A DNA stretch of 64,000 nt from Utricularia gibba (Eukaryota; Streptophyta; Magnoliopsida; Lamiales; Lentibulariaceae). Below, piece by piece: positions 21,718 through 34,600 of the stretch. Numbering within the stretch: position 1 is the first letter of the stretch; every line of letters starts with the position of its first letter. The position numbers and the translations under genes were made by a program. Location: assembly GCA_002189035.1 (NCBI GenBank), contig CM007992.1, positions 3,162,001 through 3,226,000 of the forward strand, written 5' to 3'. The notes under the pieces were generated by a model. The model worked only from the letters and a program-made list of their open reading frames with translations, made no database searches and had not been told where the DNA came from.

Positions 21718-23614
21718 TGATCTGCAACTCCTGTAACAAGGAGTTATCCGATGAGGTTGAGCAAAAGCTTCATTACAAATCCGAATGGCATCGTTACAAT
21801 CTCAAACGAAAGGTGCTTCCTTTTCCCGTTTTTTCATGGTTAATTTGTTCTTTCTGTTGGTAAAGTACTTTGTCTTTTGCACTTGGTAGTCTTAGATACG
21901 TTTATGCAAGTCTTAGGTGAGGTTATTGGATGTTAAAGTAAATGAATTCTGATTTCTTTGACTTTCAATTGGAATTTGCTGAGTGGCGATTGATTAGTGC
22001 GGTGATGATTTTGTGTGTGATGGATATTCTTGAAGGTTGCCGGAGTCCCAGGAGTAACTGAGGCGCTTTTCCTGGCTAGGCAATCTGCCATTGCGGAAGA
22101 GAAAAGGAAATTGGATGAAGCTTCATTGTTGTATAGTTGCCGCCTTTGCAACAAAGAATATAGAAGCTCTAAAGCTCATGATCAGCATCTCAAATCTAAA
22201 AGCCATCTTATGCGAGCTTCTGAAGCAAACAGCGGTGATGTTAGAGAGAGCACAATAGTCAGGCCACTTCCCAGGCGTGTTGCCAAGGAGCCATCAAAAA
22301 ATCCTGCTGAAGAAGATGATTGGGAAGAGGTTGATCCTGGAGAAGTCGAGGGATTAATCAAATCAATGGGACCACTGGGGGTGGATGAGGATAATTCTGA
22401 TCTGGACATGGATGAAGAGGAGGAGGAAGATGATGGATTTGAGGATTTGGACCCGTCGTGTTGCTTTATGTGTGATATGGAGCACGATACCTTGGATGCA
22501 TGCATGGTGCACATGCTCAAGAAGCATGGCCTCTTTATTCCGGATGTAGAATATTTGAAGGATCCTAAAGGTCTTCTTACATATCTTTCCCTCAAGGTAA
22601 ATAAATTGGATGATTTCCAGTTAGAAGATCTATTTGATTCTCTTTCTATGTATCTTACAGCTTTGTCCTCCAGGTGAGGAAGGATTTCTTGTGCCTGTAT
22701 TGCAAAGAGACGAGTCGTCCTTTCAGTAGCTTGGAGGCCGTGCGTAAGCATATGGAAGCAAAAAGTCACTGCAAAGTACATTATGGTGATGGAACTGAAG
22801 ATGAGGAAGCAGATCTGGAAGAGTTTTATGATTACAGTAGCAGGTGGGGTCACTTTACTCCCTTTTTATAAGATGCTCTTCTTCCTAAATTATGGGTCAC
22901 TTTACTCCCTTTTTCTAAGATGCTCTTCTCTTCCTAAGTTATGGACCGGATTGTGAACGGTAATTGCAATTTTAGGTTTTCTTGGATGTCGTTTACAGCA
23001 GCAAGAATAGATTATGAATTTTGATAAAGAACAACTCTCTGTCTTGTGAAATTGGATGTCCATGTAGTACATCATTATGGTGCTTGTAAACCATTTAAAT
23101 CTGTATGTTGGCCAATTGTGTCTAACCCCTCGTGCCATTTTCATGTAAAAAAGCTATTTGGAGGCTGATGGGAAGCAAGTGGTTGCAGCCGATGGAATGT
23201 CAAGCTGGATTGACCTTGGTAGTGGTGGCTCCGAGCTGATCATCACTAGAACCGATGATGGTTCGAAACTCACCAGGGTTCTTGGTTCAAGAGAATATTT
23301 GAGATACTATCGCCAGAAACCACGACCTACAGCCGCAAATGGTACAATTACTGCTGCACTAGCTGCAAGGTGCGATCTAACTCTTCTCCACACATGTGAA
23401 GTTTCATCTTTTTGGTTTGAAAGATTTTCCGAGAGTTTTATGTTTATGTTTCAGATACAAAAGCATGGGCCTGGCAACGGTACAGTCAAGGGAGCAAGTG
23501 ATACGCATGAAAGTCTTGAAGACAATGAACAAGAATTCCGTGGACACCATGCGTTCGAAAATAGGAATGAAGAGCAATGTCATAAGGAACCTCCCCAAGA
23601 ATGTTACATATTAA
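21718..23614 (+). CDS. REIL1: Cytoplasmic 60S biogenesis factor REI1-like, C2H2 zinc finger
   Basis: Homologue of yeast Rei1, which acts in late cytoplasmic maturation and factor recycling of the 60S ribosomal subunit; plant REIL1/REIL2 matter for growth in the cold. Exon 1 starts at 21718 with MSVLICNSCNKELSDEVEQK and LHYKSEWHRYNLKRK (first C2H2 finger). Exon 2 continues VAGVPGVTEALFLARQSAI and a second finger, YSCRLCNKEYRSSKAHDQHL. An acidic linker (DLDMDEEEEEDDGFEDLD) follows, then the finger CCFMCDMEHDTLDACMVHML. A further exon gives VRKDFLCLYCKETSRPFSS and HMEAKSHCKVHYGDG, then DGMSSWIDLGSGGSELII. The last exon reads YKSMGLATVQSREQVIRMK, ending RNLPKNVTY. The introns at 22596-22673 and about 22844-23152 are needed to keep frame. 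The gene is convergent with the DUF1644 gene. Confidence 0.93.
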
Positions 23615-24075
23615 TGTGCAGTGAGTTCCTTTGTGTTTCATTAGCTTCACCTGAGAGTCCCCTCGTTTGAATTGTCTTCTCTAGCTCCTTGCAAACACGC
23701 ACCTATTTATGCATTTGCCATGCTTTATGCAGCAATACCATACAGATTGACAACAGATATGTACAATTTACTTTGAAATAAACAATCATTTGGATGTTGG
23801 TTGGAGCAACAAATAGAGCAAACGCTTCTTCTGCACAAGAGAACTATGAACAGGATAAATAGCAGGCTGCTGAATGCGGAGAACCAGAGCAGCCATGAGA
23901 GAAATTACAAGGGCCTTGGGCTACCTGGTTTTTCCATAGCCACCAATGAACCCTTCACGTTCCGCACCGCCGGTCGCCGTTGTTTTCTGCCTAGCCGGAA
24001 TGAAGCCGGGCGCGGTGCCTCCGGTGACTGAAAAAACAAGGAGACAATTCAGTGGAAGAGGTAAACTTCAACAAC
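23615..24075. other. Convergent 3' flanks of REI1-like and DUF1644 genes
   Basis: Sequence between two convergent stop codons, most likely the 3' UTRs of both genes. Short open frames here overlap on both strands and are not annotated. Confidence 0.55.
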
Positions 24076-24912
24076 TTATGCAGCTTTCCCATCCCCTGAC
24101 CTGCTGCGCTGTTCGCTTCGCCTCCTTGCCAGTCTCATTGCATTGGCTAAATCATCATCAGTCCCCTCTGATCCAGATGGTGGGAGTGACTGGATGCTGC
24201 TTCTTGATCTCCTCCTGCTTCTGTGCCTCCTAAACCCATTGAATACCTGGCAAAGCACACAGCATTTCCACCAGTTGCCATTTTCCCCTGGAGAGTCCTC
24301 CACAGAGCTTTCATCCCCATATTCGATGACATAGTCACCGAAAACAACACCATGGGGAATCACAGACCGGATTGTGCTCAGAACATCCACTGCTTCTGAG
24401 GACCGTTGCAAACTCTCCCACCGGAGCTGCCTCGCAGGATCAACCTTAGAAGGGTAAGCATGGGGATGTTCTAGTTGTGAATGCCTTTGAAGCTCTACGT
24501 ATGTGCCACTGAATTTGCATCTTTCTTCTTCACAGCACCTCCTCTTGCCATCCAGGAGCAGGCGAAGCCGATCTGAGACGACGAATTCGTAAACTAATCC
24601 TCTGCACAGCGGGCACACTGGTCTGATCTGAGACCCTGAGCCCAGCAAGCTCAAATTCTCTGCAGAGGTGAGTGCTTGGGAGGCCCCATATGGTACCCCG
24701 TTTGCTTGTATGAAGCGAACCAGACAGTTGGAATGCGAGTGGCTGGTATCGCAGATGAAAAACCGGCATCCCTTGGCATAGGAAGTGCATTTCATGAGGA
24801 CTGCGTTGTGGGGGAAGTTCAAGCAGATGGGGCAGGTGACATCGTCCAGGTTCGTGAACAGCTCTGTCTCTTCTTTCAGAAACTGGAAGTCTTTGGGGCT
24901 GCCTCCAACCAT
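24076..24912 (-). CDS. DUF1644 family cysteine-rich protein (E3-ligase-like annotation)
   Basis: Single-exon coding frame of 278 residues starting MVGGSPKDFQFLKEETE. The DUF1644 core is clear: VTCPICLNFPHNAVLMKC, then GCRFFICDTSHSHSNCLVRF (residues about 48-67), PVCPLCRGLVYEFVV, CCEEERCKFSGTYVELQRHS and HPHAYPSKVDPARQLRWE. The spaced Cys and His residues suggest zinc binding, and the family is often annotated as putative E3 ubiquitin ligase, though I know of no firm biochemical proof. The C-terminus is Arg/Ser-rich. An acceptor-like CAG just upstream of the ATG suggests a 5' UTR intron, with a pyrimidine-rich (minus strand) leader exon near 25230-25500. A remembered relative, At4g31410, neighbours REIL1 in Arabidopsis. 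Confidence 0.85.
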   Translation of the reverse strand: MVGGSPKDFQFLKEETELFTNLDDVTCPICLNFPHNAVLMKCTSYAKGCRFFICDTSHSHSNCLVRFIQANGVPYGASQALTSAENLSLLGSGSQIRPVCPLCRGLVYEFVVSDRLRLLLDGKRRCCEEERCKFSGTYVELQRHSQLEHPHAYPSKVDPARQLRWESLQRSSEAVDVLSTIRSVIPHGVVFGDYVIEYGDESSVEDSPGENGNWWKCCVLCQVFNGFRRHRSRRRSRSSIQSLPPSGSEGTDDDLANAMRLARRRSEQRSRSGDGKAA

Positions 24913-26640
24913 GAGTTTCAGACGAACTGCAATTGAAAAAACACTTGAGTCCTCAGTTAACTGATAAATTTCTCAGTTGTATGATCATCTCAAAGTTCAG
25001 GCTTTTTTCCCAAAACTCAAGCAGGGGCAGCTTCTATTCCCTATGCTACAGAGTTCAGACACAACAAGGGGTTATTTGAAACATTCGGCCAAACAAATTT
25101 TGTCAAACAGCAGGACAACCACTTCATCTGTAACACGTTGAAGCATTCAAACCCCCCAAGATGGCTCCTTTTTCAGCCCCAAGAAGGGTCAACTCTAGAC
25201 AGCTCCGAGAAGGCAGAAAAGTAACTCAAGTTATTTCCAGAAACTCGACGAAAACCTCAAACGCCTCAACCGGAATAGATAAAAAATTTTGCATCACAGT
25301 TGGAGGATCAGACGAATCAGAGAGTAGTCCACCGACCCACGTCAAACCCAGAAGAGAAACAAGCCCATTCATACCTCTCAAATTCCGCTCGTTTCTCCGG
25401 CTACACACAACAACAGAAGCAAGAAGAGGCGGAGGCGGCAGCAACAGCAGCAGCGGAAGAGGAAGAAGCAAAGCCGCACCCCGTTTCCTACCTCCAACTC
25501 CAACCCCAGGATTGAAATTTAATTAGTAAAACCCGAATGCCGAAGCATGTCTGTTTCACGCAAATGAGTATTGATGATCCCCCCTTTTTTCTCAACGTCA
25601 GCCATTAATTGACCAACAAGTAAAAACCAACTTACTTTACCTCACCCCAACCTCAACAAACCTCAAAGTTTTGTCTTTTCCTCATCAGATTAACCAACCA
25701 CACGAACCCAACAAAAAACAAAGCCTATATCAGTAACGACAAGGGTGGTAGATCAGGAGTTACCGTTGAGGACAAAATTTAAACTTGAGTTGAATGTTAG
25801 AGCGCAGGGCATGTCGAGCATCCACTACCGGCTTCAAAATCGGAAAAGGACATGCCAACGGATATGGAAAGCACACGTTGATGTTGGGAGAAGGGACAAT
25901 TCCACTTTTGTTTGTTTCTTTTTATTATTATTTTGTTTTAAAGAGAGGATTACTTTGCTTGTCAAATTGCTTTCTTGTTTCCGTGTAGAATTCTCTAACA
26001 CACAAATTAAACGTTTTTAGATTCTAATTAATTCGCTTTCATCAAAAAACAAAAAAAAAACAAAATTTTATTTTTCCCTTGCGTTTGTTCTAAATTTAAT
26101 TACCTCATCGAAAAATATTATTTAATAATTTTTTTAAAAAAATTATTTGAATTCATTATCTTGTTTAATTATGAATTTGTGTTGCTTTTTTTTTTTTTAT
26201 AATTGATTCAATATTTTTTAATTACATTTTAAAATATTTGAAAAATAAAACTATTACTTAACTCATTTTTTTGATTTAGTTATGAATTTGAGTTGAATTC
26301 GATTAAATGTATGATTTTAAAATACTGATTTAGATATTTTAAAATTATAATTCAAATAATTCTATCTAATTAAATTTAACTAAATTCATCCCTCCACATA
26401 CTATGAATATTAAACATATATTTAATTTTTTAATTAAAATGAAATTACACATGATTGTTAAAAGAATAATAATTATTATTATTATTATTGATGAACGTTA
26501 CTAAATATCTCGTCCATTCTTTTATTTTTTGTTTCTTGGCGGCCTTGTAACTAGAAGATGGGAGCAGACGTGGCGCCATTTGGACCAATCAAATGAATTA
26601 CGCAGGTTTTGAAAGTAGAAAAAACGGTCACTACTGCGAC
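24913..26640. other. 5' flank of DUF1644 gene and AT-rich spacer
   Basis: Positions 25230-25500 hold a CT-rich (minus strand) block that is probably the non-coding first exon. The rest is AT-rich with an (ATT)n tract at about 26466-26489. Open frames at 25161-25526 on both strands are low-complexity by-products and are not called. Confidence 0.5.
26466..26489. repeat. (ATT)n microsatellite
   Basis: About eight trinucleotide units of A and T in an AT-rich spacer. Confidence 0.8.
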
Positions 26641-27765
26641 TGCGAGAGTGCAGTGAAGATTACATGAAGAGCACTCTTTGCGGCGAATGTGTTTGCGGAA
26701 ATTCCTCAATGGAAGCGCCGCTCGTCTTCATTGCAGTCTCCTTTCAGCCTCCTTGCTGTCCGCGTAGCCGTTGCTTCAGTGATTTTGCACCCAGAGAAGC
26801 CGGGGGATTAACGGTATCGCTCGAGGTTCATGTTTGGAGATCTGCATTCCGTTCGGGCCGCCGATCAGCCCCAGAAGAGAGCGGTGCCAACTGTTCGGCT
26901 AAAAATAAATAAGTAATACTGTTTTCCTACATGAACGGACATCGATCTTTTCTCCACCACCGTCGATGACGCAAAATAACCCTCTGCGTGTCCCGCTGAT
27001 CATACGTTTGCCTTGGTAAGTCCCGGAGGAGTGAAATACTGCCCACTTATTTTTGTGCTGGTCGTTTTTATATGCTTCAGGGACTGGCGAGTCGTTTCCC
27101 CGTTCAATGTCCTCAGGGAGTGAGTTTGTGAAAATGGTCACCTCCGCGCTCACGGCACAAATACTGTCTGGGTGAACGTGGATCCGACATTGGTTCTCAA
27201 GAAATGGCTTCTCTAATCGCAGATGCCGCTAATGCGCTGTGAACCACTTTCTAAAAATCGGCTCATGTATTATTGCGTGGATATCAACATTGAAGGAAAA
27301 GTTTACTCTATTATGTGTTCTTCTTTTTGGAGGGAGGCTTCAGGTAAGGTTTTCTGAAATGAGGGGCCTTATGGGCATGGAACGCTGTCGAGAAAGAGAG
27401 CAGATGCTGTGATTCGCCTCTGATTTTTGGTTCTAAATCATGAAATCTCTGTATTAGTTGTTGTTAAACAGCTTTACAGGTAAAAAATTCAATTCATTAA
27501 TGTACTCTGCCTTCTGCTACTTGTTTCCAATCCCCATGCACTTCAGGCCTTCGACTATTATCAAAGGTGAGTAATATCATCACTAGATAACTGCTGTCAT
27601 TCAATTGCTTCTCGCAGCAAATGAATAACAAATGGTTTGAAAAATGTCTTGTGCTAACGGTGGCTTGGTTTTTCTCTGGTATATTCCATCTAGTCAAGAA
27701 AATAGCATTACAACAGGTTCCCCATTCTCACTTCTGTCAATCAAAGGTGCCTGAAGTGGGGCAAC
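26641..27765. other. GC-richer intergenic island with no recognised gene
   Basis: Positions about 26640-27230 are clearly less AT-rich than the flanking DNA and contain open frames on both strands (26664-26912 plus, 26899-27153 minus). Neither shows a domain I recognise, splice-supported continuation, or exclusivity of one frame. It may be a degenerate gene, an exonic UTR or a non-coding transcript. The part after 27480 probably includes the 3' flank of the kinase gene. Confidence 0.4.
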
Positions 27766-30664
27766 TCATATCATCCTGAGAAATGAGTGAATGTCAGAGA
27801 AGGGTGTTGGATAAACTATTGATATGCATAAATGGAATATATTGGCATAGCATACCCTTGAGATGGAGACTTGGCTGTAAGAAGGTGAGACACTTGAACC
27901 GTATGGTGAGGAATAATTGCACACAGCATCCTCGGCAAGTTCTCTAAGTCTGTTCAGTTCAGGAAGTACAACTTTACCGAGATCTGGCCTATCTTTCCGT
28001 CTCAGTTCAGCGCATTTGAGTGCCAAATTCGCTAAGCATAAGGCCTCATCGATGGGCCAATCATGGATCGTAGGATCAAGCTGCTCTCTGAACGTCCCTT
28101 GTTCAATGGCTCTTTCAACAAAATGGGTGAGCCCCATTGGTGGTTTTCCCGTAAGAATCTGGAGAAAAATTATTCCTAGAGAATATACATCTGATTTAAC
28201 ACCAAGCATGCCTGTTTGTTGATACTCAGGATCGATGTAGCAGAAAGTCCCTGCTGTAGATGTCATTCTGTACTGAGTGACGCTATTGGAGACTGATGAG
28301 GGAACGAGGCGAGCTAGACCCACATCACTGATTTTGCTAACATAGTTACGATCAAGTAGAATGTTGGCTGGCTTCAGATCTCTGTGCACCAGTGGCTCTG
28401 GCTTTGTTTGGTGCAAGAAATGAAGCCCTATAGCAATCTCAGCGGCAATTCGAAACCTGTGTGGCCAGGGTAATGTAGGTGTATTCCCTCTCCGAAATAG
28501 ACGATCTTCCAAACTTCCGTTGGACATGTACTCGTATACTAGACATCCATATTCTGGACAAGCACCTAGAAGAAGCACCATGTGCGGGTGTCTTATGCAA
28601 CTTAAGATCTCAACCTGTCATCAGTTGCCAGAATGTTAATAAATGCTGAGAAAAAAATTTGCGTCTTTGATAAGAGACTAAGATAGCACCTCCTGTTGAA
28701 ACTGGGATCTTCCATGAGCGGCATCAGGCCTAAGGACCTTAACAGCTGCAGGTGTATGGTCTAAATAACACTTATAAACTGGTCCATAACCTCCTTCTCC
28801 AATCTTTCGAGACTGATTGAAGTATTCTGTGGCTACTTCTATTTCTTCAATGGTGTACCTCCGGTATGTGATCTTTGGATTGGAGTGAGTGCTCAATTCT
28901 AAATCTATTCTCTTCTGAGCTTCTAGTGCTGCAATCCTCTGAGCTGCTTCTACATTTTCTGACGTAGATATGGATTTTTCATTTTCTTCAAGTGTGGCTT
29001 CTTCCGTCAAACGTGCCTCTTCTAACCGTTTCTGCTCTAAAATTTTCCAACGTTGGAGCTCTCTTGCCTAAATTAGCATCAAAGTTAGATGAGGGATATC
29101 AGAAAGACCAAACATATGGTTGATAGTGATTTCTCCCTGCCTTCTCTCTGGCTGAGAGTGCTTCTTTGCAAGCAGTACTATACATTTCCATTGTTTGTTT
29201 CAGCTCTTGCTTTAGTCTTCTCATTTCAGCTTCTACTTCATCCTGCAAATCAAAGGATCAAGATGTCATCAGAACTGAGTTTAATGTCAAGGCACCAAGT
29301 AAGGCCATCACCATGGTTTGTGCAGTGAATATTTTGTCATTGTCATCCGAGGAGGAGAAATCAAGTTGGCCTGTTATGTCCATTGACCTGCGACTGTAGG
29401 GGAAAGTGTCTTCCATGTACGAGAATCCGGAGATTCGAGGAGGAGTGAGACCACCATCACAGCTCTCAGGTGGAGGATATTTATCAACACTTGTCCTTGC
29501 AGAACTTGTTGAACTGATAAAAGAGATGTCAGATTCTGGTGGAGAGATGTCATAAACTTTCCCATTGGGAGACCTTCGGTTAGTGAAAGGAGACCTATTC
29601 ACATAATTCTTAGCATCAAATTTTAGCACTGAGCCAGGACATGCACGATTAGAAGACCAATGGCCTACTTGAAATTTACTTCACTCCGTCTTGCGCTTGA
29701 GGATCGATCTAAGCTTGGCCTTGAGGTTCCGGAATACGAACCTACAAAGGGGGTGGAAGACATGAAGACGAAATGGAGAATTAGAAGATGGAAACAGATG
29801 AGAAACAACAGCCAACTTGTAGAATTCATGCTGAAGGTGTTTGCATTGGTTTGTGACATGATCTGGCCACGAAGAGGACTAAGGATGGAGGGTGGTGGCC
29901 GGGAAGCTGATCGGGTCGATGAGATCTTTCCCTTGTGGATCACAAACACGGTGCAGTAATCGGGTACCCCCTTGAGTACATTTCCAGGGATGTCTTTAGC
30001 CTTATACCTGTGTTTGATGATGATGAAAAACCATCACCAGATGATGACTGAGATTGAGATGAGCAGGAAATGTAGCAGCAAGCACCTGCTGAAAAAGTTG
30101 CCTCTAGCCGCAGCACCAAGAACCAAGAAATCAACTGTGTTTTGCCTTACAAAATCAATGACTGCCTTCGCGACATCCGAATCCACCAACGTGACATCGA
30201 AAGGTTGTATCTAAGGTACACAAGAACATGCAGATTCATTAGTTTTTTTTTTCTATCAGCAGGAATGCCATCCAGGCGTCGGCAACGCTTACATCCTTGC
30301 GTGTGCAGAAGACACGGAAAGGTAGGAACAATTCCTTTATCTGTGCTTCTTCGCTTCCAATTACATCACCGGGCATTGGTGCTGTTGCTGTTGTGCACGA
30401 TCAAAAAAAAAAAAAAAAAAGAATTGATTCTCAGTTGTTTGGACATCTTACAACGTAGGAAAAAAGGATGAAGAATCTGATCTTATTACAAGACAACTTG
30501 GGCTTGACATGAATCAAAACTATGATTTGTCCCTTTTTGAGGAGATTTTCCACAGCCCACTTGATGGCTCCCTGGCTGCCCTTGTCCTGATCTATTGCAA
30601 CTGCCACCAATCTGTTCATTGAGGCCGTATCACCCTGGTTTCCATTCACATTCCCAGGCCTCAT
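27766..30664 (-). CDS. USP-domain receptor-like cytoplasmic kinase (PUB35/52-related, lacking U-box)
   Basis: Fusion of an N-terminal universal-stress-protein (adenine nucleotide alpha-hydrolase-like) domain with a protein kinase. Exon 1 (about 30664-30490) gives MNRLVAVAIDQDKGSQGAIK and WAVENLLKKGQIIVLIHVKP. Following exons give ELFLPFRVFCTRKD, DSDVAKAVIDFVRQNTVDF, LVLGAAARGNFFSR, and IPGNVLKGVPDYCTVFVIHK with GKISSTRSASRPPP. A Ser-rich linker and a coiled coil (EVEAEMRRLKQELKQTMEMY, AQRIAALEAQKRIDLEL) precede the kinase: YTIEEIEVATEYFNQSRKIG, EGGYGPVYKCYLDHTPAAVK, VHRDLKPANILLDRNYVSKI, SDVGLARLVPSS and TSTAGTFCYIDPEYQQTGML. The metal-binding DFG is DVG, as usual in this subfamily. The frame ends within RLREL...SPSYSQ followed by about 30 unconserved residues, so the true 3' end may include another exon. 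No U-box is present. Confidence 0.88.
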
Positions 30665-31654
30665 TTGTTCATTCGGTTTGCTTTGAATGCAGGCAACAAC
30701 AGAAACTGGGAAGACTCCTTACAATACCTCTCTCTGATTCCTTGAACAAAGGGAACTGGTGGCCCTTGAAGAATCCCCAAAATAGAATGTATGTCAGAGC
30801 TTTACTCACTCTTCATCCATCACACGTGCATAACGAAACAATACTTGCTTCATGTCACAGGGAAATTAAAATATGTAAAAAAAATCTTTTATTTTTAGTT
30901 TCTGGTTAGGATAGTTTATATTTATTGAAAATTATTTTAGAATCAATTTTTTAACTAAATATGAACGATTTCTCTTTTTTTAAAAAATATTTTTTTATTT
31001 TAAAACTTCTATTTAAAACGATTTATGTTTTTGAAAAATGTTTTAAGAATAATTTTATTATAAATATAAGTAACTAAACTGTGTTGTTCATCACATGATT
31101 GCTCCATATATCAACAAATAAAATATTGCATTATTTATTTATAATTCCTATTTTATGTTGCACGCAAATCGAGAGTGCCGATGAAGGTTGGCTTATCCCA
31201 GAGAAATGAATATTAATTTTTATTTTTTTTTTAGCGTGACTGGACATTGACTATGATGAATGCGAATTTTCAGCTTATCTTCGTCAACTTTCAAGGTGGC
31301 AGGCAGGATGAGAAGAAGTTCCGGATCTCCGGGTGGTTGGTTATCCACAAAGTTAAGGAAAGAAAAACTTGCCTGGCGTAAAAACCGTCGTCCATCAGTG
31401 ATTTTTTAGTCCGTACTCCATTATTGAAGTGGGAAATTCGAATCTTTGGTTCTCTTATCGATTACAGGAAAAGAGTTGTTATATGTGTATGTAGATATAA
31501 GAAATTCGAATGGATGTGGAGAGAATCTTCTTTTACCCTTTATTGCCTTTGTGCTAGTTCTATTCCACTTGGCCCCAGAATGAGATGATGGCACCATTTA
31601 TTTACCTGAGCCTTGACCCAAGTGATCCTGTAACTGTAACGCTGCCATATTGAG
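30665..31654. other. Divergent promoter region between USP-kinase and ARA1
   Basis: AT-rich with T runs at 30970-31000 and 31220. It holds both upstream regions. No gene is supported. Confidence 0.55.
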
Positions 31655-34600
31655 ATGGGGGAGGAGAAAGACTCCAGGAGACGTCGTCCTCTTGTTTTTG
31701 CTTACTATGTCACTGGCCATGGTTTCGGCCACGCAACGCGGGCTGTCGAGGTTTTTTTTCTTCTCGGACATGGTTTTCTCTTCATGTATGATTATGCCGT
31801 GGACTGTAAAGATCCCTTTTTGTCATGTTTTGTTTTGGTTGGTTTGAGTGGGGTGTCACGGTTCATGTGTTTATGCTCTCTGCTTAATTTACTCTTGTTT
31901 CTGGGTTGGAATGTTTCACCAAACTGCAGAGCACACTCTGTTGTGGAATATACAAGAAGGAAAGTCTTTATCTCTCTCTAAAATTGATCGAATATATTAT
32001 GATCTGGATGATTTATACATGCTTTGAATCCTGATGAGTTCCACTTTGATTTCATACGTCGCATGATCTTCCTTAGGTTGTTCGGCATCTGATCCTGGCT
32101 GGGCATGTGGTTCATGTTGTCACAGGTGCACCAAATTATGTGTATACAACTGAGATAGAGTCCCCTCAACTTATCTTGCGCAAGGTCTCAACTTCTTCCC
32201 AACCGAGAATTTGCATCTTGTTAAGATACTTGGTTGGACTAAGATTGCTTTCCTGCAAATGTAGGTACTACTAGATTGTGGAGCCGTTCAAGCAGATGCC
32301 TTGACAGTCGATCGCCTTGCATCCTTGGAGAAGGTGCATGGAATGCTAATGACTTGCGAGGATTTTTGTTTTCAACTTGTTGATTTTCTTCCTTTCTAGC
32401 ATTAATGAGATTTTTTTATGTATCTAGTACTCTGAGACAGCCGTGGTCCCTCGAGATTTAATTTTGGAAACTGAAGTCAAGTGGCTGAAATCCATCAATG
32501 CAGATCTTGTGGTAAGAACTTTCAGGCTGAGTTTTGAACTTAAATGTATTATTTGACATCTTATCACATGGAATTGACCTTCCTATGCTCATGGCTCCTT
32601 AACTGGCCGTTGCCAGTGGAGCGAGTAGCATAAGTGTAATAATTGATGAAGTATGTCGTAACTTTAGGGTTGCTTTAGTGGCCGGATGTCATATTATTAT
32701 TTCCATTTTTCGTGTTTGCAGTAAAGTCAAATATTTCAATATATATACGTTTTCCATATGCACCATGCTCCTGGAATGGTGCATAGTCTTCATGTGACTT
32801 TTGTATGATAACACTTAAGTCCAGGTATCAGATGTTGTTCCAGTTGCCTGTCGAGCAGCAGCTGATGCTGGCATTCATTCTGTCTGTGTCACCAACTTTA
32901 GGTATCGTTTTCTGTTTCCCTTTTTGTTCCGATATAAAATATGTCGGCCTTGAGTATTCCCTTGGAGATATCTATACATATTTTAGGGACACTGGAGTGC
33001 ATCATTGGATGTAAAATAGCTATCCAGAAAGCATATACATATCGATTTTCCTCTTTTTTCCTTTTATGGCCAAATATCCGTTTTTGGTATATGCTTGTTG
33101 CTACATATTCTTTTGCTCTGACCATCTTGCTAAAAATTCATTGGCAGTTGGGACTTCATATATGCTGAGTATGTCATGGTTGCTGGTCATCATCATCGGT
33201 CCATTGTTTGGCAGGTTACTTTTATAAAGTACTTGGAATTCTTTCCTGGCATACCCTGAGTACAGCCCGTCCTTTGGAGAGGCATCTTGTAAACGAAGTT
33301 ACTAGACCTTTTTTGTCTGATTGCTACAGATTGCTGAGGATTATTCACACTGCGAATATCTCATCCGTCTTCCAGGATACTGCCCCAGTATAAGCATCGA
33401 CTTGATTTTGAGTTTATTTTTTAGTTAAAGCAAAGCCATGACATGTATGATTATTAATATTTTTAATGATTATATGGCAGTGCCTGCCTTTCGTGATGCC
33501 ATTGATGTGCCTTTAGTTGTAAGGAGATTGCACAAATCAAAAGCAGAGGTGGATATCAAGATCTTTTTTCCTACAAGTTGCATTTGTTGGTTAATTTTTT
33601 TGGAAACATTTTTTAGATTATTGTATGATATTCCAGGTGAGGAGAGAACTTGGAATCTCTGACGATGCCAAAGTAGTCATTCTCAACTTTGGTGGTCAGG
33701 TATTTATGTGACTATCAAGATTTATAGCACAAGTGTCTTGAGACCAGATGGTTGTTATTTGACCAATTTGGCCCTGTTGTTGTTTCTGATGCCCCATTTT
33801 CTCTTCTATGCATGAGAATTTGAACAATTGTAAATTAAGTTCTAACATTAACTTTTATTCATTCATTAAATGAAATTATGCATACTTATCGCAGCCAGCT
33901 GGTTGGACTTTAAAGGAAGAGTGTCTGCCTGATGGTTGGCTTTGTCTGGTATTTCTATGTTATAATGAAAGTAGTTTGTGTTGCCGTAGAGTAATACAGT
34001 CTGCTTAAATCATGTTTTCACGGGGTTTTAGGTATGCGGTGCTTCTGAAATGAACCTTCCATCAAATTTTTTGAAGTTGGCAAAGGATACTTACACACCT
34101 GATGTCATAGCCGCATCGGATTGCATGCTTGGTAGTGTTACTACTTAACTGATTCCTTCTTTTTGGTAATTTGGCTGGCAAAGAGAATCCTTTAAATTTC
34201 TGTATCTTCAGGAAAAATCGGGTATGGAACCGTGAGCGAGGCTCTAGCATATAAAATACCATTCGTCTTTGTGCGCAGGGACTACTTCAATGAAGAGCCT
34301 TTTTTGAGAAACATGCTTGAGGTAATCGATGTTCTTTGAATTTTTTTTCCTCCCTATAAGTGAAGAAGTCATCTCAATTTCTGTAGCAGAAATTTTTTAA
34401 GAACCAAAACCTTTTTTCGTGCTCAGCACTATCAAACTGGGGTTGAAATGATACGAAGAGATTTACTTACCGGGCACTGGGGACCATACCTTGAGCACGC
34501 TCTTAGTCTATCACCATGTTACCAGTGTGGTATAAACGGTGGTGAGGTGTCCACTTTTCCTTGTTATTCTTTGTATGGCTCGTGTAATCTGTGCTACAGT

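Noticed and set aside
25161-25526. Open frames on both strands with Ala/Ser/Glu or Leu runs
   Set aside because: They are produced by a purine/pyrimidine-biased low-complexity block, better explained as the 5' UTR of the DUF1644 gene.
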